A stretch of DNA of 41,969 nt from Acidobacteriota bacterium (GTDB lineage: Bacteria; Acidobacteriota; Thermoanaerobaculia; Multivoradales; Multivoraceae), in the NCBI GenBank assembly GCA_026708285.1, contig JAPOVF010000279.1, positions 17,880-59,848 on the forward strand, read 5' to 3'. Both the position numbers and the translations under genes were made by a program. Below are positions 28,784 to 37,203 of the stretch, piece by piece. The notes under the pieces are model-generated. The model saw nothing but the letters and a program-made list of their open reading frames with translations, was not told where the DNA came from and searched no databases. Positions within the stretch are counted from its first letter, which is position 1; each line of letters starts with the position of its first letter.

Positions 28784-29976
28784 TGCCCGTCGACTCGCGG
28801 CAACGGTCGATGGATGCCGAGCCGCGGAGCGGCCGTGGACTGTTCCTGGCGTTCTTCGTCGGCGGGGGTTTCCTCATCCTGTTGATGAAGTCGTTGACGG
28901 CCAGCCCGCTTCTGGCCGTTGTGCTGCCGGTCGTCCTGATGGGCAGCTACGCCTGCCTGCTCGTGGAGTGGCCGGACCTGCGGCCGAGGTACGACTTCGC
29001 GGGCGACAACTTCTACTACCTGGGCTTTCTCTACACGCTGATCTCGCTGGCCATCTCGCTGTACCAGTTCAACACCGAGGGGGCGACGAGCTCCATCATC
29101 ACGAACTTCGGTCTGGCGCTGACCAGCACGATCCTCGGCCTGGCCGGACGCATCCTCCTGAACCAGCCGCGGGACGAGGAAGAGGTCGAAGCGCGGGCGC
29201 GCGAAGACCTGGCCCGGGCGAACCGCCGCCTGCGGGCCGAGATGGAGTACTCGATCGACGAGTTCCAGCAGTTCCGCGTGGAAGCGAAGCGCGTGTTCGA
29301 GCAGCTCGACCGGGGCGTAGCCGCCGCGGGCGCCGCGCTGGAACGGCAGCTCGAACACCTGGAGAGCGGCGCCGCCCGGTTCGGGGCGCTCCGGCAGCGC
29401 GTCGCCGCGGTCGATGAGGCCGCGGCCGAGGCGGTTCACGACATCCAGGCGCAACGGGAGCGCTTCGTCTCCGAGTCGCAGGCTGTGAGCAACTCCCTTC
29501 AGCAACTGCTCGCGAACTTCCGTTCCGTCGACTTCCGGCGGGAGTTCATCGAGGAGTTGATCGAACCGACGTCGCAGCAGTTCCGTGGCCTGGCGCGGGA
29601 GTTCCTGTCCGTCGCGGAGGGTCTTCGGCGCATCGAGACGAGCCAGCTGCGGGTCTTGGAGCAGAACCAGAGCGCGGTGGCGCGGCTGACGGAGATCCTC
29701 GAAGAGAACCGCCGCTTCTCCCAGGCGAACGCCCGGGCGGCGAACGGCTTCCGGTACGCGACCGATGCCCTGGTTTCTCTGCGGGCGCAGATCGACCGGT
29801 ACAGCGAAGGAACGCGGGCGGTCGTCGGCGAACTGGCGGCCGCGCGGCGCCAGCTACACGACGCGCCGGAGCGGCTGGAAGCGATGAACAGGTCGCTGCT
29901 ACGCATGGCGGACCGACTCGACACCGTCGCGGAGGATGGCGGCCGGCGGCGCGAGTTGCAGCGCTGGGGTCTCTGA
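28783..29976 (+). CDS. MotA/TolQ/ZorA-like membrane protein with long cytoplasmic coiled coil (cassette gene 3)
   Basis: Four TM segments including FYYLGFLYTLISLAISLYQF and IITNFGLALTSTILGLAGRILL, then about 250 aa heptad-rich tail; 1-nt stop/start overlap with gene 2. Confidence 0.6.
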   Translation: MPVDSRQRSMDAEPRSGRGLFLAFFVGGGFLILLMKSLTASPLLAVVLPVVLMGSYACLLVEWPDLRPRYDFAGDNFYYLGFLYTLISLAISLYQFNTEGATSSIITNFGLALTSTILGLAGRILLNQPRDEEEVEARAREDLARANRRLRAEMEYSIDEFQQFRVEAKRVFEQLDRGVAAAGAALERQLEHLESGAARFGALRQRVAAVDEAAAEAVHDIQAQRERFVSESQAVSNSLQQLLANFRSVDFRREFIEELIEPTSQQFRGLAREFLSVAEGLRRIETSQLRVLEQNQSAVARLTEILEENRRFSQANARAANGFRYATDALVSLRAQIDRYSEGTRAVVGELAAARRQLHDAPERLEAMNRSLLRMADRLDTVAEDGGRRRELQRWGL

Positions 29977-30755
29977 TGATGGAGCGCGGCCGGACGTTCC
30001 CGCGCGGCCTGGTCCTTGGCTTGACGATGGCCGAGATCGCGATTCTGATCATCTTCGTCCTGCTGCTCGCCCTGGCCGCCCTGCTCGCGCGCGAGGCGGA
30101 CCGGCGGCAGGCCGCCGAGCGGGAACTCGTCCGCTTCGAGCAGATCGCCGCCCTGTTCGAGGAGGAGGCGCTTCCGGAGGACCCGATGGCGCTCAAAGCG
30201 GTGCTGCGGGAGCGCGTGGATACACACCGGGACGCCGACAGTTGGCGGGAGCTCGTGCGCGAGGTCGAGACGACGCCGGGCGCGCTGCGGGAGATGGCCG
30301 AAGCGATGAACGCGGCCGCACGCGCGGGCATGTCGCCGGTGGAGGTCCGGGAGGCGATCGAAAGCCGGCAGGTCGGTGGCGGCACGGACCATCCGAGCTG
30401 CTGGTACGACCGTGACGGCACGGTCGCCTACCTCTTCGATGTAGCTCTCATAGCCCGTGGTTTCGTGGTGGATTTGGCTCGGGCTCCTCAGCATGAGGCC
30501 GAGCGCGCTCTGCTGCCCCTGGACCTCGTGCAGACCGAAAGCGTCGTCTCCCAGGCCCAGTTCCTCCGGCAGACCCGACCGGTGTACGAGTGGAGCGTCG
30601 AACGGGGGTGCCGGTTCTTCGTTCGCGCCTTCGATCTGACGGCCGCCGATCAGAAGGACCTCTACAAGCGCCGGATGCGCGTGCTCGAGTCCCGGTTCTA
30701 CAAGAACGCGAACCCCACCGGCGGCCTGCCGGCAGGTCTTCGCGCCGCACGCTGA
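29976..30755 (+). CDS. MotB/TolR/ZorB-like single-TM protein (cassette gene 4)
   Basis: N-terminal TM GLTMAEIAILIIFVLLLALAALLAREADRR, then coiled coil and a non-OmpA-looking C-terminal domain (PSCWYDRDGTVAYLFDV...GCRFFVRAFDLT); 1-nt overlap with gene 3. Confidence 0.6.
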   Translation: MMERGRTFPRGLVLGLTMAEIAILIIFVLLLALAALLAREADRRQAAERELVRFEQIAALFEEEALPEDPMALKAVLRERVDTHRDADSWRELVREVETTPGALREMAEAMNAAARAGMSPVEVREAIESRQVGGGTDHPSCWYDRDGTVAYLFDVALIARGFVVDLARAPQHEAERALLPLDLVQTESVVSQAQFLRQTRPVYEWSVERGCRFFVRAFDLTAADQKDLYKRRMRVLESRFYKNANPTGGLPAGLRAAR

Positions 30756-30784
30756 AAACGGGTTCCACGCCCGGCGGAGTGGCG

Positions 30785-31633
30785 CTACCTCGGGTACTCG
30801 GCGAAACAGGGAACGCTCTCGTCGAGCGCGCTCCACGGCGCCCTGGAGCCGACGAAGATGTTCACGGCCGGCTTGACTCCCGGGTCGGCGTCCAGCGAGC
30901 CGGCTGGAATCTGCATCCCACCGGGATCCCGGAGCCGGGGAACCAGGCTTCCGCAGTGCCGGCAGAACGCGGTGCCCTTGATGTCCGCTTCCGGCATCTT
31001 GTAGTCGACGACCGCGTCCCGGCCGCCCAGCCATCGGAAGGCGTCCTCCGCGGCGAAGACGAACGTGCCATAGGCGGCGCTCGTCTGGTGGCGGCACCGG
31101 GAGCAGTGGCAGTTCACCATGCGATCCGGTGGGCCGTCGAACTCGTAGGTCACGGCGCCGCAGAGGCAGCTTCCCGGGATGGCGCCGTGCGTCTGGGCCT
31201 CCCGGACGGGTTGCTCGATGCCGGGCGGAGCACCCCACTCCGGCGGATACTCGTCGTGCTGGGCCAGATCGTCGACGATCGTGTGCCAGGGCGCCTTCGA
31301 GCCGGCGAAGATGTGAAGCGTGGGCCGGATGCCGGGATCCTCGGCGACGCTGCCCATCGTGACGAGGGAGACGGAGCCGCCCTCGGGGTTGGCCGGCACG
31401 CCGGAACCGCAGCGCGGGCAGAAGTGCCGGACTCCGTGCGGCGAGGACTGGTAGTGGACGATCTGGTCAGCGCCGCGGGTCCAGCGGAAGAACTTCGGGT
31501 CGACCGCGCCGAAGGTGGCGTACGCGGAACCGTGGAACTTCCTGCACACAGAACAATGGCAGTGGGCGATCTCGATCAGATCGCCGTCGACCTCGAATGT
31601 GACGTCACCGCAGAGACAGGCGCCCGTGAGCAT
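30785..31633 (-). CDS. Tandem-domain GFA (CENP-V/GFA) family protein
   Basis: Two copies of the CxCGxVTYE...NCHCSxCRxxxGSAYxTF...FCxxCGSxVP pattern in one ORF. Confidence 0.9.
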   Translation of the reverse strand: MLTGACLCGDVTFEVDGDLIEIAHCHCSVCRKFHGSAYATFGAVDPKFFRWTRGADQIVHYQSSPHGVRHFCPRCGSGVPANPEGGSVSLVTMGSVAEDPGIRPTLHIFAGSKAPWHTIVDDLAQHDEYPPEWGAPPGIEQPVREAQTHGAIPGSCLCGAVTYEFDGPPDRMVNCHCSRCRHQTSAAYGTFVFAAEDAFRWLGGRDAVVDYKMPEADIKGTAFCRHCGSLVPRLRDPGGMQIPAGSLDADPGVKPAVNIFVGSRAPWSALDESVPCFAEYPR

Positions 31634-31875
31634 GACTCAACAATCCGTGCCGTGAGGTCGGTTTCCGGTGAGCAGATTGTGGCGGTGCGTGCGTTTGCCT
31701 CGTCGCGAAAGTCGGGGTCGGAGCCTGCGAGCGTACTCCGTTCACCAGCGTGGTGACCCGACTCCGCTACCGAGGCGGTGGCGCACCTTCCCCGGGCAGA
31801 CACGAGGGCTGCCCGCAAGGGGCACATGGAAGCTGCGCCGCCTGGAAAGTTAGCACGCTACGGTAGGTTCCCTCC

Positions 31876-33474
31876 ATGCGGCGTGGAGTTCTAGTGGCGG
31901 CCCTGGCCGCGGCCTGTCTGCTGCCGCTGCCGCTTGCAGCCGAGGATGGAGACGCTGCGGCCGACGCCCACGTCACAGTCGCGTTCGCCGCGGAGCCGAC
32001 CCAGATCGACCCCACGCGGACCTCGGCCGGCGTCGACCAGTACTTCATGGCGCTGTTCTACGAGCAGTTGCTGACGGCCGGGCCGGACCTCAAGCAGCGG
32101 AACTGGCTGGCCGAGTCCTGGCGGTTGTTCGAGCGCGACGGAGTGTGGCTGATCGGCGTCGAGTTGCGGCGGGGTGTGCGGTTTCACAACGGCGACGAAC
32201 TGACGGCGCACGATCTCCGCTACTGCTACCTCCGCCAGCGGGATCCGGGCCTGTCGCGCCAGGCCGGGCGCTGGCGGCACGTGGCCGACGTCCGCGTGCT
32301 GGGCGACTACGAACTGGAGATCGTCTTCAAGGGTCTGCCGGACTCGGCTCTGCTGCCGCTCAACCTCGACCTCTGGGCGATTCCGCGGCGCTACTACGAG
32401 GAGGTCGGGAACGAAGGTGTACAGGCGCATCCGATCGGTACCGGGCCGTGGAAGTTCGTGTCGCGCAGCGTGCGCGAGGAGATCGTCGTCGAACGCTTCG
32501 ACGACTACTGGGACCCCGACTCGCTGCCGGGCATCCGCCGGCTGACGATCAAGATCATCCCCGAGGACACGACCCGGGTCGCCGCCTTCAAGACCGGCGC
32601 CGTCGACTGGATCGATGCCGTGCCGCCGGCTCAGGTCGCTGACTTCGAGCGCACGCCCGGCGTGAAGGTCGCCTCGCTGCCCACGAGCAACAACCTATTC
32701 CTGGCGCTGAACGCTCTCGACCCGAGAAGTCCGCTGGGAGATGTCCGCGTGCGACAGGCCGTGGCGCACGCGATCGACTTCGACGCGATCATCCGGTACA
32801 TCCTCCATGGGCAGGGCATCCGGACGGTTCAGGTGACGCCCGGGGCGCCGGGGCACGACCCCGCGCTGAAGCCGTACGTCTTCGACCCCGACCGGTCCCA
32901 CGAGCTGCTGCGGCAGGCCGGCTATGGCCGGGGCATCAACGTGAACTGCTACAACCTGACGACGCCGCGCGAGCCGTACCTCAAGGAAGTGGGCGAGGCG
33001 ATGTTCGCCTACCTGACCGCCGCGGGCATCCGCTGCCGGATCGTGCAGCTCGAGTACGGAGCCTGGATCAACCTCGGCCGCCGGGATGCCCGTCCCGAGA
33101 TGGACGGCATCGCGAGCTGGATGTGGGGCCACGGCGCCCTCGGCGATCCGACCGACCCGTGGGGCGGCCACCTGCACTCGTACGGCGATGGCTGGGGCTG
33201 GTACTCGTACCACGACGACCCTGAACTGGATGAGATGGTCGAGACTCTGCGCGTGACGGTCGAGCCGGAGGCGAAGGAGGCGCTGATTCGCGAGATCGCC
33301 CGGCTCAAGCACGAGCGGGTGGCCGGCGGCGTGCCGACCTACCGGCCGCTCGTGACGTTGGCCTGGCGTGACACGCTGCGCTTCGTGCCCTGGCCGCAGG
33401 CGAATTGGCGGATGATGCGGGACATCGCGTTGGCGGCAAGAGGATCCGACGGGGCGGAATCGCCAGGTCCGTGA
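31876..33474 (+). CDS. Peptide-type ABC transporter substrate-binding protein (SBP_bac_5)
   Basis: Signal peptide, AAEPTQIDPTRTSAGVDQYFMALFYEQL, FHNGDELTAHDLRYCYLR, IGTGPWKFV. Confidence 0.9.
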   Translation: MRRGVLVAALAAACLLPLPLAAEDGDAAADAHVTVAFAAEPTQIDPTRTSAGVDQYFMALFYEQLLTAGPDLKQRNWLAESWRLFERDGVWLIGVELRRGVRFHNGDELTAHDLRYCYLRQRDPGLSRQAGRWRHVADVRVLGDYELEIVFKGLPDSALLPLNLDLWAIPRRYYEEVGNEGVQAHPIGTGPWKFVSRSVREEIVVERFDDYWDPDSLPGIRRLTIKIIPEDTTRVAAFKTGAVDWIDAVPPAQVADFERTPGVKVASLPTSNNLFLALNALDPRSPLGDVRVRQAVAHAIDFDAIIRYILHGQGIRTVQVTPGAPGHDPALKPYVFDPDRSHELLRQAGYGRGINVNCYNLTTPREPYLKEVGEAMFAYLTAAGIRCRIVQLEYGAWINLGRRDARPEMDGIASWMWGHGALGDPTDPWGGHLHSYGDGWGWYSYHDDPELDEMVETLRVTVEPEAKEALIREIARLKHERVAGGVPTYRPLVTLAWRDTLRFVPWPQANWRMMRDIALAARGSDGAESPGP

Positions 33475-33487
33475 ACCCGACGAAGCG

Positions 33488-34405
33488 ATGCGCGCCTACC
33501 TGATCCGCCGTCTCTGGCAGGGCGCGGTGGCGGTGCTCGGCGCGCTCGTGATCGTCTTCGTGGCGCAGCGCCTGGCCGGGGATCCGGTAGCCCTGCTGCT
33601 GCCGATGGATGCTTCGGAGGAGGATTTCGCCGCGATGCGCGAGGCCCTGGGGCTCGACCGGCCGCTGCCGGTCCAGTTCCTCGTCTTCCTGCGCGACGCG
33701 TTCACGGGCGACTTCGGCGAGTCCTACCAGTGGCAGGCGCCGGCGATGACGCTGCTGCTCGAGCGCCTGCCGGCGACCCTGGAACTGGCGCTGGCCGGGC
33801 TCGCCTTCGCGTTGCTCCTCGCCGTGCCGCTGGGGGTGATGTCCGCCGTCTACCGTGGCCGGTGGGTCGACCGTCTGGCGAAGGTGCTGGCCTTGCTCGG
33901 TCAGGCGATGCCGGGATTCTGGGTCGGCCTCCTGCTGATCCTGTTCCTCGCCGTGAGGCTCCAGTGGCTGCCGGCGTTCGGCCGCGAGGGACCGCTTCAT
34001 CTCGTGCTACCCGCGGTCGCCCTCGGCTGGTATCCCGTTGCCGCGATGACGCGCACCCTGCGCTCCTCGATGCTCGACATTCTGGACAGCGACTACATCC
34101 GCACCGGCCGGGTGATGGGCCTGCCCGAACGCACCGTCATCTGGCGCTACGCGCTGCGTAACGCCGCCGTGCCCCTGGCGACGATGATCGGCGTCTACTT
34201 CGCGAACATGCTCGGTGGCGCCTTCGTCATCGAGGTCGTGTTCGCCTGGCCGGGCGTCGGCCGGGCGGTGGTCGACGCCGTCTTCGCGCGCGACTTTCCG
34301 GTCGTGCAGGCCGGCGTCCTGCTGTCGGCGGTCATCTTCGTCGTCGTGAATCTCCTGGTCGACCTGAGCTACGGGCTGATCGATCCGAGGATCCGTCATG
34401 GCTGA
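33488..34405 (+). CDS. ABC transporter permease (DppB/OppB type)
   Basis: RRLWQGAVAVLGALVIVFVAQRLAGDP, RTGRVMGLPERTVIWRYALRNAAVPLATMIG (EAA loop), DLSYGLIDPRIRHG. Confidence 0.92.
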   Translation: MRAYLIRRLWQGAVAVLGALVIVFVAQRLAGDPVALLLPMDASEEDFAAMREALGLDRPLPVQFLVFLRDAFTGDFGESYQWQAPAMTLLLERLPATLELALAGLAFALLLAVPLGVMSAVYRGRWVDRLAKVLALLGQAMPGFWVGLLLILFLAVRLQWLPAFGREGPLHLVLPAVALGWYPVAAMTRTLRSSMLDILDSDYIRTGRVMGLPERTVIWRYALRNAAVPLATMIGVYFANMLGGAFVIEVVFAWPGVGRAVVDAVFARDFPVVQAGVLLSAVIFVVVNLLVDLSYGLIDPRIRHG

Positions 34406-35228
34406 GCGGAGGGTGCCCGTCGTCTCCTGCCTGGTTCTCGGCCTGGTGCTTGTGTGCGCCGTCGCGGGGCCGTGGTTCGCGCCTCACGAGGCCTCGGAGA
34501 TCGCGCTTGCCGAGTCGATGACGCCGCCGTTCTGGCGGTCCGGCGGCAGCCTCGACTACCCGCTGGGAACGGACATGCTGGGGCGCGACATCCTGAGCCG
34601 GATCATCGCCGGCGCTCGCGTCTCGGTGACGGTGGCGGTCTACGCAATCGCCCTCTCCGGCGGCATCGGCGCCGCGTTGGGTGTCTCGGCGGGCTACTTC
34701 GGCGGAATGGTCGACGCCGTGATCTCGCGGCTGATCGACATCCAGATGTCGATTCCGGCGATTCCGCTCGCCATGCTGTTCGCCGCCGTGTTGCCGCCCG
34801 GCGAAGGGATGGTCATCACGATCATCGTTTTGACCTACTGGACCTGGTATGCACGGATCGTGCGCGGCGAGGTGCTCAGCCTGCGTGAGCGGGACTTCAT
34901 CACCGTCGCCAGGGTCGCCGGCGTCTCGAGTCCGATGATCCTGATCCGGCACCTGACCCCGAACGTCCTGAACACGCTGCTCGTGCTGGCAACGCTCCAG
35001 TTCGGCAGCGTGATCGTCTTCGAGGCGGGACTGAGCTTCCTGGGGCTCGGCATCCAGCCGCCCCAGGTGTCGTGGGGCGGAATGCTCGCCGACGGCCGGA
35101 ACTTCATCGAGGTCGCCTGGTGGTTGATCACGATGCCGGGGATCGCGATCATGGCTTCGTGTCTGGCGTCGAACCTTCTAGGCGACTGGTTGCGGGACAC
35201 GTTCGATCCGAAACGGCGGATCACGTAG
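34398..35228 (+). CDS. ABC transporter permease (DppC/OppC type)
   Basis: PLGTDMLGRDILSRIIAGARVSVTVA, EAA loop VARVAGVSSPMILIRHLTPNVLNTLLV, LGLGIQPPQVSWGGML. Confidence 0.92.
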   Translation: MAERRVPVVSCLVLGLVLVCAVAGPWFAPHEASEIALAESMTPPFWRSGGSLDYPLGTDMLGRDILSRIIAGARVSVTVAVYAIALSGGIGAALGVSAGYFGGMVDAVISRLIDIQMSIPAIPLAMLFAAVLPPGEGMVITIIVLTYWTWYARIVRGEVLSLRERDFITVARVAGVSSPMILIRHLTPNVLNTLLVLATLQFGSVIVFEAGLSFLGLGIQPPQVSWGGMLADGRNFIEVAWWLITMPGIAIMASCLASNLLGDWLRDTFDPKRRIT

Positions 35229-35235
35229 TGGCGTT

Positions 35236-35268
35236 CACTGGGAGCGCGGGCATCCTGCCCGCATCCGG
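35236..35268. repeat. Dispersed palindromic element, copy C
   Basis: cactgggagcgcgggcatcctgcccgcatccgg with stem gcgggc-atcct-gcccgc. Confidence 0.65.
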
Positions 35269-35286
35269 TCCGAAGGCGGGCGGTCC

Positions 35287-36378
35287 ATGAACGTGGCGCC
35301 GCTCGGGCCCTGGGGTTGGGCGGCCGACTTCGCTGAGTCCTATGGCCGGTTTCTGGAATCGGCGGGTGCGCCCGAGCACCTGTTCCCGGCGCGCGTGGTC
35401 TCGATATCGCGAGGCGTGTTCCACGTTGCCGCCGCGGAAGGTGAGATCGACGCGCGTGTGTTGAAGCGCGTCCGAACCTCGGCCACTGGCCCGCCGGCAG
35501 TCGGCGACTGGGTGGTGGTCGAGTCTTTCTCCGTTCCCGGCGTCGATCCGAGGATCGTCCACGTGCTCGATCGCCGGAGCCGGCTGTCGCGCAAGGCGGC
35601 GGGCGCGCGGACGGAAGAGCAGGTCGTGGCCGCGAACATCGACGCCGTGTTCCTGGTGATGGGCCTCGACGGCGACTTCAACCCCCGGCGCCTCGAGCGC
35701 TTCGTCGCCATGGTCAGGGAGAGCGGCGCCGAGCCCGTCGTCGTGCTGACCAAGGCGGACCTCTGCGCCGACCCGGAGGCCGGACGCGCGCAGGCCGAGG
35801 AGGCGGCGCCGGCAACGACGGTCGTTGCCGTCAATGCCCTCGCCGGCGAGAACCTGGAGCCGCTCGCGGCGCACCTGGCGGCCGGCAGGACCGTGGCCAT
35901 GGTCGGCTCGTCGGGCGCGGGCAAGTCGACGCTGCTCAACGCCCTCTGCGGCGAGGTCGTGATGCGTACCGCCCCGGTCAGGGAGAGCGACGACCGAGGC
36001 CGCCACACGACGACGCACCGGCGGCTGGTTCAGTTGCCGGGCGGCGGCCTCCTGATCGACAACCCGGGTATTCGGGAACTCCAGCTCTGGGCGGACGACG
36101 AAGGCAGTCTGGAGGAGACGTTCGACGACATCGAGGAACTCGCCCTCGAATGCCGCTTCCGCGACTGCGGCCACGGGCGGGAGCCCGGCTGCGCGGTCCA
36201 GGCTGCGATCCGGGACGGCTTGATGGATTCGGCACGGCTGCGCAACTACAACGATCTCCGCGAAGAGCAGCGCCGGCTTGAGCAGCGACGCGACGAAGCG
36301 TCCCGTCGCGCCGGGGAACGAAAGCTGGGCGCCTTCTACAAGTCGGTCCAGCAGGCGAAGAAGAACCGGCGCTGGTAG
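35287..36378 (+). CDS. rsgA: Ribosome small subunit-dependent GTPase A
   Basis: Circularly permuted G motifs: TKAD, GSSGAGKSTLLNAL, DNPG; zinc motif CRFRDCGHGREPGCAV. Confidence 0.95.
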   Translation: MNVAPLGPWGWAADFAESYGRFLESAGAPEHLFPARVVSISRGVFHVAAAEGEIDARVLKRVRTSATGPPAVGDWVVVESFSVPGVDPRIVHVLDRRSRLSRKAAGARTEEQVVAANIDAVFLVMGLDGDFNPRRLERFVAMVRESGAEPVVVLTKADLCADPEAGRAQAEEAAPATTVVAVNALAGENLEPLAAHLAAGRTVAMVGSSGAGKSTLLNALCGEVVMRTAPVRESDDRGRHTTTHRRLVQLPGGGLLIDNPGIRELQLWADDEGSLEETFDDIEELALECRFRDCGHGREPGCAVQAAIRDGLMDSARLRNYNDLREEQRRLEQRRDEASRRAGERKLGAFYKSVQQAKKNRRW

Positions 36379-36388
36379 CCGGCGTGGG

Positions 36389-37126
36389 CTACCCGGACGC
36401 GAAGCGCCGGCGCACGAGGGGCGCGGTCAGCGTGGACAGGGACTCCCTCTGCACGCCGTCCGCGTCGAAGTTGTCCGGCGCCAGCCAGCGCTCGTAGCAG
36501 GAACGCAGTTCCTCCCAGTCCCGGTCGATGATCGCGAACCACGCGGTGTCCCGGTTCCGGCTGCGGAAGATCGTGGCTTGCCGGAGCACGCCTTCGAAGG
36601 TGAAGCCGAGCCGCTCGGCGGCAGCGATGGACGGCGCGTTCAGGCGGTCGCATTTCCATTCGTAGCGCCGGTAGCCGAGTTCGAAGGCGTTCCGCATCAT
36701 CAGGACCATCGCCTCCGAGGCGGCCGTGGTCCGCTGCATCCGGGGCGGATAGCAGATGTTCCCGACCTCGATCGAGCCCACGGCAGGGTTGATCCGCAGA
36801 TACGACGCGACGCCGGCCGCTCGCCCGTCCGCTTCGTCCACGATGGCGAAGAAGAGCGGGTCTTCGCTTGCCGCCGCGGCTTCGGCCCAGGCCTGGAGGT
36901 CGGCGTGCGAGCCGAACGGACCGTAGCTGAGATAGGTCCAGATCCGGCCTTCGACATCGGCCGCGGTCGCTTCGTACAGGTCTTCGGCGTGGCGCGCGGG
37001 ATCGAGAGGCTCAACGCGACAGCGGCGTCCAACCAGCGAACTGCGGGAGGGAGGCGGCGGGGCGCTCCAGCCGTCGAGCGCGAGCCCGACCGGCTGGCCG
37101 AGAGGATTCAGGGTCGATGGGCTCAT
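36389..37126 (-). CDS. GNAT-family N-acetyltransferase (RimJ/RimL-like)
   Basis: VEPLDPARHAEDLYEA..., GSIEVGNICYPPRMQRTTAASEAMVLMM, CDRLNAPSIAAAERLGFTFEGVLRQ. Confidence 0.9.
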   Translation of the reverse strand: MSPSTLNPLGQPVGLALDGWSAPPPPSRSSLVGRRCRVEPLDPARHAEDLYEATAADVEGRIWTYLSYGPFGSHADLQAWAEAAAASEDPLFFAIVDEADGRAAGVASYLRINPAVGSIEVGNICYPPRMQRTTAASEAMVLMMRNAFELGYRRYEWKCDRLNAPSIAAAERLGFTFEGVLRQATIFRSRNRDTAWFAIIDRDWEELRSCYERWLAPDNFDADGVQRESLSTLTAPLVRRRFASG

Positions 37127-37203
37127 CGGAGTTGGGAGCGGCGGGCCTCTGCCGCAGCGTGAGCCTAGACGAGTCCCCCGTTGGCCTCCGTATACTCCCG
37201 AGC

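Noticed and set aside
26572-30755. Calling the cassette a bona fide Zorya defence system
   Set aside because: No ZorC/ZorD/ZorE-like gene, no recognisable OmpA peptidoglycan-binding domain in gene 4, and neighbours are metabolic; only the motor-like pair resemblance is supportable.
29499-31238. 579-aa minus-strand ORF spanning cassette genes 3/4 and the GFA gene
   Set aside because: Shadow frame; the GFA protein itself is in a different minus-strand frame with conserved Cys motifs.
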